Assembly (NCBI RefSeq): GCF_000518245.1
Contig: NZ_KI912404.1
Location: 47,897 to 111,896, forward strand
Source of the DNA: Brachyspira alvinipulli ATCC 51933
Lineage (GTDB): Bacteria; Spirochaetota; Brachyspiria; Brachyspirales; Brachyspiraceae
Direction of reading: 5' to 3'
DNA: 64,000 nt
Both the position numbers and the translations under genes were made by a program. Positions 1 to 8,695 of this stretch are shown here, piece by piece. How positions within the stretch are numbered: the first letter of the stretch is position 1; every line of letters begins with the position of its first letter. The notes under the pieces are model-generated. The model was not told the origin of the DNA and did no database searches. It was given only the letters and a program-made list of their open reading frames with translations.

Positions 1-369
1 TTAAACCAATATGAAGAAGCTATTAAAGATTATAATAAAGCCATAGAATTAAATCCTAGTAATTCAGAAGCTTATAATAATAGAGGCAGTGCTAAAAATA
101 ATTTAAAACAATATAAAGAAGCCATTACAGATTTTAATAAAGCCATAGAACTGAATCCAAATAATTTTATGTATTATTATAATAAAGGTATATCTAACTC
201 TTATTTAGGACATAATGAAGAAGCTTATAATGATTTTATAAAAGGTTATGATTTAGCAGGCTATATATCTAAAAATGAGTACAAACAAAGAATTGTTAAA
301 TTAGCTAAACAAAATAATAAAGCAGCAATAGAAATATGCGATGAAATGGATTGGGGTATTAATTTTTGA
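1..369 (+). CDS. TPR-repeat protein, C-terminal part
   Basis: The reading frame is open from the first base of the window, so the start lies upstream. The visible 122 residues contain about three tetratricopeptide repeats with the usual spacing (motifs such as YEEAIKDYNKAIELNP, then YKEAITDFNKAIELNP), followed by a non-repeat tail ending in WGINF. TPR arrays are protein-protein interaction scaffolds; the partner cannot be told from this fragment. The internal ATG at 169 lies inside a repeat and is not a start. No terminator is obvious after the stop; a palindromic repeat follows about 160 bp later. Confidence 0.85.
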   Translation, partial: LNQYEEAIKDYNKAIELNPSNSEAYNNRGSAKNNLKQYKEAITDFNKAIELNPNNFMYYYNKGISNSYLGHNEEAYNDFIKGYDLAGYISKNEYKQRIVKLAKQNNKAAIEICDEMDWGINF

Positions 370-530
370 AACTTTTATAAAATATACCAAGATAAAATTT
401 AAATAATATAGAGTCTTAGATTTATAAAATTTTATATTTTTAATTTTTTTTACTATTCCAGCCATCTATGCTTTTTTATTTTGTACTAAAAATAAAGCTT
501 TCATTAACTTTTTTGCTTAATTTATAAAAA

Positions 531-645
531 GTATGCCCGCCTAACTTGATAATTTATTTAACGCACGGTGAACTGAATTTTATTTGTAGTTTAAATTTTA
601 ATTTATAATTATTCTATATTTATAATTTTGTTTAGCGTGCGTTTT
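531..645. repeat. dispersed palindromic repeat, copy 1
   Basis: The inner inverted arms are CGCACG (562-567) and CGTGCG (636-641), preceded by a CCCGCC box at 536-541. The same arrangement recurs near 31.5, 41.6, 42.0, 43.7, 48.4, 49.8 and 50.1 kb. Apart from this repeat the 370-725 gap is AT-rich and shows no gene. Confidence 0.75.
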
Positions 646-725
646 ACTTACTTATGGGAAAAAATTAAAGCTTGATAAATATAGTCTAAATTATATAATT
701 GCAATTAAAAATTATTGGAAATATT

Positions 726-1130
726 ATGTCAGAGAATATTCGCTGGAAACAGAGATTTAACAATTTTGAAAAAGCATTTAACTTATTAAAAAGTGTATTT
801 GAAGAAAGAGAAATAAATGAATTATCATTATTAGAACAGGAAGGTGTTATTCAAAGATTTGAATATACTTATGAATTAGCTTGTAAAACCTTGAAAGATT
901 ATTTAGAATACAATGGAAGTTTAAACAATATAGATATATCTCCAAGAAATATTTTTAAAGAAGCATATTCAGCAAAGATTATCAAAAGTCAAGATGATTT
1001 TATTGATATGATGCTTAGCCGTAATTTACTTTCACATACTTATGATTTTATTAAATTCAAAGAAATTATTATCAAGATAGAAAATCATTATTTGAAAATA
1101 CTTAATGAATTATATAATTTCTTTTTGTAA
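726..1130 (+). CDS. HEPN/HI0074-type nucleotidyltransferase partner (HepT-like toxin)
   Basis: A 134-residue helical protein of the NTase substrate-binding/HepT group. Near residue 100 it has RNLLSHTYD, a match to the RX4HXY motif of HEPN ribonucleases (known for HepT; function here inferred). It lies 28 bp before an MNT nucleotidyltransferase, the standard two-gene toxin-antitoxin order. I chose the ATG at 726 because GGA at 718-720 gives a ribosome site five bases upstream; the ATG at 699 would add nine residues and has no such site. In characterised pairs the MNT partner AMPylates the tyrosine of RX4HXY and silences the RNase. It could instead be an orphan HI0074-like complex without toxicity. 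Confidence 0.85.
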   Translation: MSENIRWKQRFNNFEKAFNLLKSVFEEREINELSLLEQEGVIQRFEYTYELACKTLKDYLEYNGSLNNIDISPRNIFKEAYSAKIIKSQDDFIDMMLSRNLLSHTYDFIKFKEIIIKIENHYLKILNELYNFFL

Positions 1131-1158
1131 AGAATAAATAATTAAAGGGTAAATATTA

Positions 1159-1449
1159 ATGCTTGATGAAAAGATAAAAGAAGGTATAAAAAATATATGC
1201 AGTTCTTATGAGAATATAGAACATGTTATACTGTTTGGTTCTAGGGCAATTGATAAAGAAAAATATAATTCGGATATAGATTTGGCTGTAATAGGAAAGT
1301 TTGATTTACTATTTTGCGAAAGACTAAAAGAAGAATTATCAGAGCTTCCTACTCTTTTAAAATTTGATGTTATTTCTTATAATGATATAGAAAATCAAGA
1401 ATTAATAAATGATATAAAAAATCATGGAAAAATTATTTATAAAAAATAG
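1159..1449 (+). CDS. MNT-type minimal nucleotidyltransferase (antitoxin)
   Basis: A 96-residue nucleotidyltransferase of the MNT/MntA type. The active-site motif is complete: G27-S28, ten residues, then D39-I-D41 (GSX10DXD), with a further carboxylate expected on the strand near D70. In HepT/MntA systems this enzyme transfers AMP to the toxin tyrosine. Its gene starts 28 bp after the HEPN gene and is probably co-transcribed. The start is preceded by AAAGGG about nine bases upstream. Length is normal for the family. Confidence 0.87.
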   Translation: MLDEKIKEGIKNICSSYENIEHVILFGSRAIDKEKYNSDIDLAVIGKFDLLFCERLKEELSELPTLLKFDVISYNDIENQELINDIKNHGKIIYKK

Positions 1450-1543
1450 TATTAATTATATTTGATGAATAATGTATCATTATAGCAGGAAAATATTTCC
1501 TCATTAATATATTCTATAATCAAGTTTTTTTATATATACTAAG

Positions 1544-1785
1544 AATTTTTAAGTTTGTCATTTTTTTAGTCAACTTTTTCCCGCCGCAAAAAGAACCAAA
1601 AAGTGCAAATGTAAAATTAGTATTAAACAGTACTAATTATATTTTATATGTAGGATAAATTATTAAATTTAAGCTAAAATGCAGTCTTTTTGCTTCTTTG
1701 GGTCACCAAAAGAAGTGGGGGTTCGGGGGCTAGTCCCCGAAAATAATAAAAACATAAAAACTGATTTTTGACAAACTTAAAAATT
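1544..1785. mobile_element. MITE-like element with 17-bp terminal inverted repeats
   Basis: AATTTTTAAGTTTGTCA at 1544-1560 is exactly complementary to 1769-1785. The 242-bp interior has no ORF. It holds a CTTCTTTGG/CCAAAAGAAG hairpin (1692-1715) and a TTCGGGG/CCCCGAA hairpin (about 1722-1741). The interior from 1679 recurs at 40848-40908 without these ends. Together with the duplicated gene end that follows, it fills the 1450-1965 gap. Mobility is an inference. Confidence 0.55.
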
Positions 1786-1810
1786 TTTAATATAAATTAT
1801 TAAGTTTATA

Positions 1811-1945
1811 TTTTATTTTTACTAACCTTTTTAAAAAATTAAATATGTTCTAACAAGTCTATATTTTCTTCTATATATAAATAAAAATTGTTCGCATTTA
1901 AACTCTGACATTTTTGCAAATGTCAGATACTCACAATTTTTATTT
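1811..1945. repeat. duplicated 3' gene end plus nested hairpin
   Basis: Positions 1811-1872 repeat 1937-1998 with about four mismatches (offset 126 bp). The second copy contains the stop and last codons of the gene at 1966-3054; the first copy still spells IDLLEHI and a stop on the minus strand. Between the copies are 13-bp inverted arms, AAATAAAAATTGT (1879-1891) and its complement (1933-1945). They enclose a perfect 9-bp hairpin, CTGACATTT (1905-1913) and AAATGTCAG (1918-1926). The hairpin may terminate the minus-strand gene. Confidence 0.7.
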
Positions 1946-1965
1946 CTACTAACTTCTTTAAAAAA

Positions 1966-3054
1966 TTAAATATGCTCTAACAAGTCTATATTTTCTTCAA
2001 CATCCATTATATAAGCAAGCGAAGATTTATTATGTTTTTTATTATAAGCATTTCTATATAAATTATTAATCTCATCTATAATTTTATTAAGTTCATTTTT
2101 ATTATCAATACCGTTATTTAATTTGCTTTCTATATCATCGCAGTCTTTATAATAATCATTTTTTATAGCATATTCAAAATCTTTAGATAATTCTTTTATT
2201 TCTTTTAATTTATCTTTACACTTTGGAATATAATTAATTATCTCTTCTTTGATTATATTTTCTGAATTATCAGTTTTAATATCTTCTTTTGACTCTGAAT
2301 TACTTTGTTTTTCTGAAGAATTATTTTTTTGTATGTTTTGACCATTATTATAGAAATATGATTGTAAAGTAAATATATAATCTGAATAATTTGAATTACT
2401 TATCATTTTTGTAAGCGGATAAAATAATGATGATGATGAACTTCTTTTACTTAATGGGATTTTTTCTAAATCATTTAAAAATATATTTTTAGCTTCATCT
2501 GTTATTTTAGTATATTCAAAAAATTTATTTTTTTCTTCGTTTGAAGATAATAATTTTTTTATTAATTTTTCACTTAACCCTATGGTTATAGTATCGCTTG
2601 GTTTATATGTACCTAATTTCTTTTCATATTCTATAGTTATATAATTAAAAAAATGATGAAGTAAAAATTCATAAGACCAATGTGCATCTCCTCTGCTTAT
2701 GGCAGGAGCAGCACCAAGACATGACATATTTACTATATGTTCGCAAATAACATTATATATTATAGGATTATCTCTAAAGTAACCAGCTTTTGTATACATA
2801 TCATCATATTTTAAAACTTTTTTATCTACCAAGAATGAAGCTAAAGCACTGGCACTGCTTTTTATCCATATAAGAGATTTTTTATCTTTATAAATTATAT
2901 TAAATTCTATATCTTCATAATCACAAAATATTTGTTTAGTATTTCCTCTTTTATAAGCACTAAATCCAATACTACGCATAGTATTTATAAAAACATTTTC
3001 ATCTATAGAAGTATAATCCAAATCTATATTATACCTTGAACCGTATTTTCCCAT
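1966..3054 (-). CDS. hypothetical protein, unknown family
   Basis: A 362-residue soluble protein that I do not recognise. The first 220 residues look globular, with conserved-looking motifs such as SRGDAHWSYEFLLHHFF near residue 120. Residues about 235-265 are a low-complexity Ser/Asn/Lys/Glu linker, and the last 90 residues look like a helical, charged coiled coil. There is no signal peptide or membrane segment. It lies downstream of the Ycf46-like ATPase on the same strand with a gap of about 170 bp, so co-transcription is possible but not shown. Its 3' end has been duplicated downstream. Confidence 0.75.
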   Translation of the reverse strand: MGKYGSRYNIDLDYTSIDENVFINTMRSIGFSAYKRGNTKQIFCDYEDIEFNIIYKDKKSLIWIKSSASALASFLVDKKVLKYDDMYTKAGYFRDNPIIYNVICEHIVNMSCLGAAPAISRGDAHWSYEFLLHHFFNYITIEYEKKLGTYKPSDTITIGLSEKLIKKLLSSNEEKNKFFEYTKITDEAKNIFLNDLEKIPLSKRSSSSSLFYPLTKMISNSNYSDYIFTLQSYFYNNGQNIQKNNSSEKQSNSESKEDIKTDNSENIIKEEIINYIPKCKDKLKEIKELSKDFEYAIKNDYYKDCDDIESKLNNGIDNKNELNKIIDEINNLYRNAYNKKHNKSSLAYIMDVEENIDLLEHI

Positions 3055-3226
3055 TTATATTTTATCTCCTATTTATTCTTATATATATATTAATAGTACG
3101 AAAATTAAAAACATATTCAATTAATATTATAAGTTTAAAATAATTATTTTTTATAATCTAATCCTAATCTAACAAAAAATAATAAAAACTATTCATTAAT
3201 ACAATTTATTATTGTTTACTAATACA

Positions 3227-4774
3227 TTACTGAATAAAAGGATTATACTGCTCCTGCTTTAATTTAGGTATAGGTTTATTTTTAGAGTCTGCATCCTCTG
3301 CCCAAGTATTAGATGAAGCTAGTACCGCTCTTGCTCTTGCCCATCTTCTCATGCCTTCCAAATCTTCAAATGTTTTTGATATAGGGTATGTTCTTTTCAT
3401 AGCATCTATTATATGCTCTGTAGTAACTTCCTTGTCTTCATCAAATGCATTAAATAATGCTTCTTTAATAGCTTCTTCTATTTCTGCTCCTGAGAACAAT
3501 TCGCATTCATTTGCAATTTTTGAAACATCGAAATTTTTATAATCTCTTTTAAATTTAGCTAAATGTATTTTGATTATCTCTTCTCTGTCCGGCTTCATAG
3601 GTAAATCCACAAAAAAGTTTTCATCGAAACGTCCCTTTCTTAAAAGCTCAGGAGGAAGTCCTCTTATATCATTAGCAGTAGCTACTACAAATACTGGTTT
3701 TTTCTTTTCCTGCATCCAAGTTAAAAATGTTCCCAATACTCTTGAAGTAGTACCTCCGTCCGTAGAGCCTGATGACTGCATACCTGAAAGTCCTTTTTCT
3801 ATCTCATCTATCCAAAGAATAGAAGGTGATACTGCTTCTGCTATTTTCAATGCTTTTCTAATATTACTTTCAGATTCTCCAACATGTCCTGCAAAAACTT
3901 TACCCATATCTAGTTTGATAATAGGAAACTGCCAAGCTGCACCTACTGCTTTAGCACATAAGCTCTTTCCTGTTCCTGGTATTCCTAATAAAAGTATTCC
4001 TCTAGGAGTTTCAAGTCCATAATCTTTAGCACCTTGTTCAAATGCTCTTCCTCTTCTTCTAAGCCAATTTTTTAAAACATCAAGTCCGCCTATATCATCT
4101 AATGTTTCATTATGATGATAATATTCTAAATGTCCGCTGTTTTTTATGATAGTTTCTTTCTCGGATATTATTATTGGTATCTCTTCTTCTGTTAATTTTC
4201 CTGCCTGTACTATTGCTTTGGAAAATGCTCTTTTAGCTTCCATTATAGTTAATCCTAATGCAGAATCAACTATTTTTTCTTTATTTCCCATTGGGGTTAT
4301 ATTGTATTGTTTGCATGTATGTTCAAACATTACTGTTAAATCGCTTCTATCCGGCAAATCTTCTTCTACAATATATACATCTTTTTCTAATTCAGATGGA
4401 AGACTTCTTTTTGTTTGAAGAAGTATTAAAGTTCTGTCGCTGTAATTACTGTAGCTTATATCTTTTATTTTGCTTATTAATCTAGGGCTATCTATATGCA
4501 ATTCATAGTCCTGAAGCATTAATATAGAATTTTTTGCCTCATCGCTTTGATACCAATCAAGTATAAATAATGCATCATCTTTTCCATCTATTTCTTCATA
4601 ATTTTTTCCATTATTTAACATTTTTTTAAGCCCAGATGCAATTCCCCATTTATACCAGTCTCTTTTTAACTCTGCAGCAGTTCTTGAAATCTCTCCCTCT
4701 ATTCTCATGGTTTCATAGCTTATAACCTGTACAATATTTATAGATGAACGTATTAAAATGCTTAGATTAATCAT
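3227..4774 (-). CDS. Ycf46-like AAA ATPase
   Basis: A 515-residue AAA protein of the Ycf46 group. The N-terminal half is the divergent domain typical of that group. The ATPase module follows: Walker A GIPGTGKS near residue 265, Walker B ILWIDEIEK near 325, sensor-1 VFVVATAND near 370 and arginine-finger region LLRKGRFDE near 385. A helical lid is present. These ATPases remodel proteins; the client in bacteria is not settled. The start is the ATG at 4774, preceded by GGGGG five bases upstream; the TTG four codons earlier is less likely. Complete, with all catalytic motifs intact. Confidence 0.88.
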   Translation of the reverse strand: MINLSILIRSSINIVQVISYETMRIEGEISRTAAELKRDWYKWGIASGLKKMLNNGKNYEEIDGKDDALFILDWYQSDEAKNSILMLQDYELHIDSPRLISKIKDISYSNYSDRTLILLQTKRSLPSELEKDVYIVEEDLPDRSDLTVMFEHTCKQYNITPMGNKEKIVDSALGLTIMEAKRAFSKAIVQAGKLTEEEIPIIISEKETIIKNSGHLEYYHHNETLDDIGGLDVLKNWLRRRGRAFEQGAKDYGLETPRGILLLGIPGTGKSLCAKAVGAAWQFPIIKLDMGKVFAGHVGESESNIRKALKIAEAVSPSILWIDEIEKGLSGMQSSGSTDGGTTSRVLGTFLTWMQEKKKPVFVVATANDIRGLPPELLRKGRFDENFFVDLPMKPDREEIIKIHLAKFKRDYKNFDVSKIANECELFSGAEIEEAIKEALFNAFDEDKEVTTEHIIDAMKRTYPISKTFEDLEGMRRWARARAVLASSNTWAEDADSKNKPIPKLKQEQYNPFIQ

Positions 4775-4958
4775 TAAAACCCCCAATCAATACTACATAA
4801 TATGTTTCATAATAACATAGATATAATAAAATGCAAATATAATTATAAAAAATACTATATTTATCTTTAATATAATAATTTTTTATGTAATATAAAAAAT
4901 GCTAGAAATTAATAATATTTCATTGTACTATATATAAAACTATATTGGATAAACTATA

Positions 4959-5840
4959 ATGGATAATACTATTTCAAAAGAAACTCTAAAATTCTTATTA
5001 GAATTGCAGCAAAATGAAGTTACTGAGCATGCTGTTTATTTAAATTTGGCAAAATTCGTAAAAAAAGAAGATGATAAAAATGTTCTTATAAGTATAGGCA
5101 AAGAAGAATATGCTCATGCAAAAATACTTGAAAAATATACTAAAAAGAAATTAAAACCTCAGAAGTTTAAAGTATTTAAATTTTTTATATTAAGTATAAT
5201 TTTTGGGTATACTTTTGTTATAAAAATAATGGAAGGCGGGGAGAAAAATGCTGAGTATATATATTCAAAAATAGTTGCTGAAGTACCCGATGCTAAAAAG
5301 ATAGCATTCGATGAAGAAGAGCATGAAAATAAACTTATATCTATTTTAGATGAAGACAGATTAAAATATGTAGGTTCTATGGTTTTAGGTTTAAGCGATG
5401 CATTAGTTGAAATTAGCGGCACATTGGCAGGTCTTAGTTTTGCCTTACAGGATAATAAACTTGTTGCATTATCAGGTATTATAACAGGGATATCTGCCAC
5501 TCTTTCTATGGCTTCTTCAGAATATTTATCAGCTAAAGCGGATGGTGATAAAAATGCCTTGAAGTCATGTTTATATACAGGAATAATGTATTTAATAACT
5601 GTGAGTCTTTTGATATTGCCTTATTTAGTATATCCTAATAATCATTATTTATATGCATTAATTACAATGCTTTGTATAGTAGTATTTATAATATTTTTCT
5701 TTACTTACTATGTATCTGTTGCTAAAAGTCTTCCATTTAAAAAGAGATTTATTGAAATGGCAGGAATTAGCTTAACTGTTGCCGGTATTAGCTTTTTAGT
5801 AGGACTTTTAGTTAAGCAATTTTTGGGTATAGATATTTAA
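4959..5840 (+). CDS. ferritin-like domain fused to VIT1/CCC1 metal transporter
   Basis: A 293-residue fusion. Residues 1-130 are a rubrerythrin-like helical domain with metal-ligand Glu and His spacing (TEHAVYLNLA; EEYAHAKILEK; DEEEHENKL). From residue 140 comes a VIT1/CCC1 module: GLSDALVEISGTLAGLSFAL, SMASSEYLSAK, and further membrane helices near 200-290. VIT1/CCC1 proteins move Fe(II)/Mn(II) across membranes. The ferritin-like part probably binds or senses iron. It is a single gene with its own upstream AT-rich region; direction of transport is inferred from the family only. Confidence 0.9.
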   Translation: MDNTISKETLKFLLELQQNEVTEHAVYLNLAKFVKKEDDKNVLISIGKEEYAHAKILEKYTKKKLKPQKFKVFKFFILSIIFGYTFVIKIMEGGEKNAEYIYSKIVAEVPDAKKIAFDEEEHENKLISILDEDRLKYVGSMVLGLSDALVEISGTLAGLSFALQDNKLVALSGIITGISATLSMASSEYLSAKADGDKNALKSCLYTGIMYLITVSLLILPYLVYPNNHYLYALITMLCIVVFIIFFFTYYVSVAKSLPFKKRFIEMAGISLTVAGISFLVGLLVKQFLGIDI

Positions 5841-5968
5841 TATATATTACATGTCATATTTTATATCGTGTTTATAAAATAAATATCTAAATCTTTTAAT
5901 TTTTTTTAAATGTATAAATTTATTTCCTTTTGACATAAAATAAATATTATTAATTAATAAAATACTTA

Positions 5969-6856
5969 TTAAATATTTTTTATATATATATACTCATCAA
6001 TTATTTTTTTCGAAGGTCTCCATTCACCTGCAATCTTTATTGGTCTAACACAATATCTGCAAAATGGAATAGGATTATTTATATAAGTAAAAATATCATC
6101 TTTTGAACATTTATATATATCTAAATAATCTTTACTTGTAATTTCTAAATTAACATTAAAATATTTATTAAATATATTGATATAAGCTGCTTGAGGACAA
6201 ATATAAAATTTACCGTCTCTTAAATGAAAACATGATGGATAACATTTTTTAAAACTATCTTCTGCATTCTGTTTTCCGTCAATATCAAAAGAAGAACAAT
6301 AACTGTATTTTACATAATCATCTTTATTACCTTCACCATAAAAATTAATATTAACATCATATTCTTTACATAACTCTAATATTTTATCTATATTTATGTT
6401 AATAGGATATTTTGTAGGATTTAAGTATACATTATTATTATGCATAGACTTCCAAAAATCCTCATTTTGCTTTATTAAAAGAATTCCATTGGTAACAAGA
6501 ATAATGCCAGTAAATGGAAAATATTTTCTTGTTATAGTTAAGTAATCTTTACACCTTTTATTTAATAGAGGTTCTCCCCCCATAATACGAATTTCCTTTA
6601 TAGCAGAATTAGTTAAATAACTCATTCTTTTAATATCTTTTTCAAATATATCAATATCATAATATTTTTCTTCAGATAATTGAGAATAATGCATACAGCT
6701 ATAACAAGAAAAATTACAATGATCCGCTATATGTATTTCAAGTACACTTAATTTTTCTAACTTGTTCCATTTATTAATAATATTATTTCTATATATTTCT
6801 CTATATTTTTTTATTGGTATATATAAAGATAATTTATATTTTTCAAATATACTCAT
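5969..6856 (-). CDS. radical SAM protein of the glycan cassette
   Basis: A 295-residue radical SAM enzyme. C47-x3-C51-x2-C54 binds the [4Fe-4S] cluster that cleaves SAM, and GGEP is present near residue 93. The C-terminal third adds cysteines (CYPSC, ICPQ, FCRYC) that resemble an auxiliary-cluster region. The substrate is unknown. It starts 17 bp after the stop of the upstream GT8 gene, with a GGAAGG ribosome site, so the two are probably one transcript. Any phase switch on that GT8 gene could therefore also affect this enzyme. A role in modifying a surface sugar or a peptide is an inference from context. Confidence 0.85.
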   Translation of the reverse strand: MSIFEKYKLSLYIPIKKYREIYRNNIINKWNKLEKLSVLEIHIADHCNFSCYSCMHYSQLSEEKYYDIDIFEKDIKRMSYLTNSAIKEIRIMGGEPLLNKRCKDYLTITRKYFPFTGIILVTNGILLIKQNEDFWKSMHNNNVYLNPTKYPININIDKILELCKEYDVNINFYGEGNKDDYVKYSYCSSFDIDGKQNAEDSFKKCYPSCFHLRDGKFYICPQAAYINIFNKYFNVNLEITSKDYLDIYKCSKDDIFTYINNPIPFCRYCVRPIKIAGEWRPSKKIIDEYIYIKNI

Positions 6857-6873
6857 TTATAACCTTCCACAAA

Positions 6874-7938
6874 TTAATATAAAAACATTTTTCTAATTTT
6901 ATCTCTAACAGTTTTTAGAGGTATTAACCAAACTATAATATCCACAATTTTATTAATTTTTCTTTCTAAACGAATATTATCATACTGGTTAAATATATTC
7001 ATAAAATATATTGGATCTTCTTTAAACCATGGTGTCATAATTAAATATTTCCAACCTTTTAATAACAGACTATTTTTTTCTTTTGGTATAAAATAGCAGG
7101 ATGGTTCAAATACTTTACCACAAGAATAATGGGCAATATATACATCATCACAATATTCTTCCTTACGCCATATAGCCATATCTGTTTGATATTTTTCATC
7201 AAGCATTAAAATTCTTTCTTTTGGAATGAAATAATCAAAAAAATATCCTTCTCCGGCACCATAAATTTTTGAATCAATTAATTTATTGAAATATTTACAA
7301 ACTTTTTCATGAGAAATAATATTTCTTAATGATTTCAAGTTCATATACATGACACCTACAAAAATCAAATCTTCTGGGTTTTTATTTACAATACCCATTT
7401 TTAACATTTTATTATAAAAATCATCATTCTCTATTTTTTCTTTCTTTTTTTCTTTTTCTCCATATAAAAAATTGAATTCTTCAAATCTAAGTGATTTTGA
7501 TCTGTCTTTTTCATATTTTATAGATAAAATATCATAATTACTAATATCAGCATAAAATAGTTCTTTCAAATTTTTTAAAACTACCAAATCAACATCCATA
7601 CTAATTACTTTATCAACATCTTTTAATATATTCATTATTTCAAGTCTTAAAAAAGGACTATATCCCCAATAAAATGGTATTTTAGTTTTATTAACAAATT
7701 CTTTATATTTTTCCAATACATTTAAATCTGGGGTGTAAAATTTTATATTAAAATCCTTTATTTCTTTTAATTGAATTAATTTATTTTTATCCTCATCTGA
7801 CATGTCATTAGTTATAATATGAAAATAGAATTTATCGTCTTGATCTGAATTCATTAATATAGATACAATTAGAATACCTGTATTTATAGCATAAACATGC
7901 CCGTTTGATATTAAACATATATTTATAACTTCTTTCAT
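6874..7938 (-). CDS. GT8-family glycosyltransferase, copy 1
   Basis: A 354-residue retaining glycosyltransferase of family 8. It has the N-terminal INICLISNGHVYAINTGILI segment and the metal/sugar-nucleotide DxD motif in ISMDVDLVVL (near residue 113). The C-terminal HYSCGKVFEP and GWKYLIMTPWFKEDP are shared with the second copy. Likely adds a hexose or galactose-type residue to lipooligosaccharide (inference). GGAG lies ten bases before the ATG. Upstream comes a 120-bp leader conserved with copy 2, then an 18.4-unit ACTTG tract and a promoter. The start codon overlaps the stop of one leader reading frame (TTATGA). Confidence 0.9.
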   Translation of the reverse strand: MKEVINICLISNGHVYAINTGILIVSILMNSDQDDKFYFHIITNDMSDEDKNKLIQLKEIKDFNIKFYTPDLNVLEKYKEFVNKTKIPFYWGYSPFLRLEIMNILKDVDKVISMDVDLVVLKNLKELFYADISNYDILSIKYEKDRSKSLRFEEFNFLYGEKEKKKEKIENDDFYNKMLKMGIVNKNPEDLIFVGVMYMNLKSLRNIISHEKVCKYFNKLIDSKIYGAGEGYFFDYFIPKERILMLDEKYQTDMAIWRKEEYCDDVYIAHYSCGKVFEPSCYFIPKEKNSLLLKGWKYLIMTPWFKEDPIYFMNIFNQYDNIRLERKINKIVDIIVWLIPLKTVRDKIRKMFLY

Positions 7939-8055
7939 AATGAATTAACTCCAAATATTTCATAAAATGCAAAATTTTCTAACCCTATCAAAGAAAATAG
8001 GTAAATGTAAAAAGTCTTTTTTAAGATAGATACTAAATATTTAAAATTTTTTAAA

Positions 8056-8190
8056 TTACACCACTTGACTTGACTTGACTTGACTTGACTTGACTTGACT
8101 TGACTTGACTTGACTTGACTTGACTTGACTTGACTTGACTTGACTTGACTTGACAATTAAGTCTGATTTAATAAAATTAAATATTTTCAT
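8056..8190 (-). CDS. leader ORF read through the pentanucleotide tract, copy 1
   Basis: An ATG at 8190 lies 8 bases after a TATAAT and opens a 44-codon frame. It reads MKIFNFIKSDLI, passes through the tract as VKSSQ repeats, and stops at TAA (8056-8058). In the next frame the leader would continue as WCNLKNFKYLV and end at a TGA that overlaps the glycosyltransferase ATG. Adding one 5-base unit, or removing two, would move the leader into that frame. Expression is inferred; the ORF could also be incidental. Confidence 0.45.
   Translation of the reverse strand: MKIFNFIKSDLIVKSSQVKSSQVKSSQVKSSQVKSSQVKSSQVV
8063..8154. repeat. ACTTG pentanucleotide tract, 18.4 units
   Basis: A perfect 92-bp run of the 5-base unit ACTTG (CAAGT on the coding strand). 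It lies about 125 bp upstream of the GT8 start codon and downstream of the promoter at 8198-8225. Because five is not a multiple of three, each gain or loss of a unit changes the frame of any ORF crossing it. Confidence 0.97.
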
Positions 8191-8197
8191 GTTTAAT

Positions 8198-8225
8198 ATT
8201 ATATTGTATTTTGAATATAAATCAA
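8198..8225 (-). promoter_or_regulatory. promoter of the GT8 cassette, copy 1
   Basis: On the minus strand TTGATT (8220-8225), a 16-bp spacer and TATAAT (8198-8203). The same block, with the same spacer length and near-identical spacer sequence, precedes copy 2, so it is part of the duplicated cassette. Transcription would start just before the leader ATG. Confidence 0.6.
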
Positions 8226-8695
8226 GCCTTAGTTATAAATTAATGTACTTGTGTAAATAATATTATTCCAACTATAATTGTTTCTTTTGCACAAGTTTAA
8301 TTATTTTAAATTTATATACTAAATTCCAACTATCTATCATAGGTTTTATCTCAAAAAATCATGGTAATTATGATATATGCTTATTATTAAAACAGGCTTA
8401 TGTTTTTTATTGTATTTATAGCACCTTCCAATAATTGAGGTTCAAAACCTTACAAATCTGTTTTTAAGTTATATTTTTACATACTAAAAAATTCAAAATG
8501 TCTAATCCATATAAAAAATAGATAGATGTAAAAACCTTTTGTGGATTAGTTTTTTAGGATTAAGTTATAACTAATTATTAAAAAGTAAGAGTAAATATAC
8601 ATAAATATTATATTTATAATATAACGCAAATGCTAAATAACTTTTAATATCATATTAATTTGATTATGTTTGTGATAAATCAATAATTATATTAT
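8226..8695. other. non-coding gap with a decayed leader-like remnant
   Basis: About 470 bp without a credible ORF between the two GT8 cassettes. Positions 8476-8545 resemble the conserved leader found just upstream of both GT8 genes: shared words include CAAAAT, TCTAATCC, AATAGATA and ATGTAAAAA. This suggests the relic of a third cassette. Nothing else recognised. Confidence 0.45.

Noticed and set aside
3351-4485. Plus-strand ORFs opposite the Ycf46-like gene
   Set aside because: They are shadows of the real gene; serine-rich low-complexity products without ribosome sites.
7935-8156. 73-codon ORF with SSQVK repeats starting at TTG
   Set aside because: The TTG lies at the tract edge with no ribosome site. 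It is one frame of the leader, kept as an argument for the switch but not called as a separate protein.
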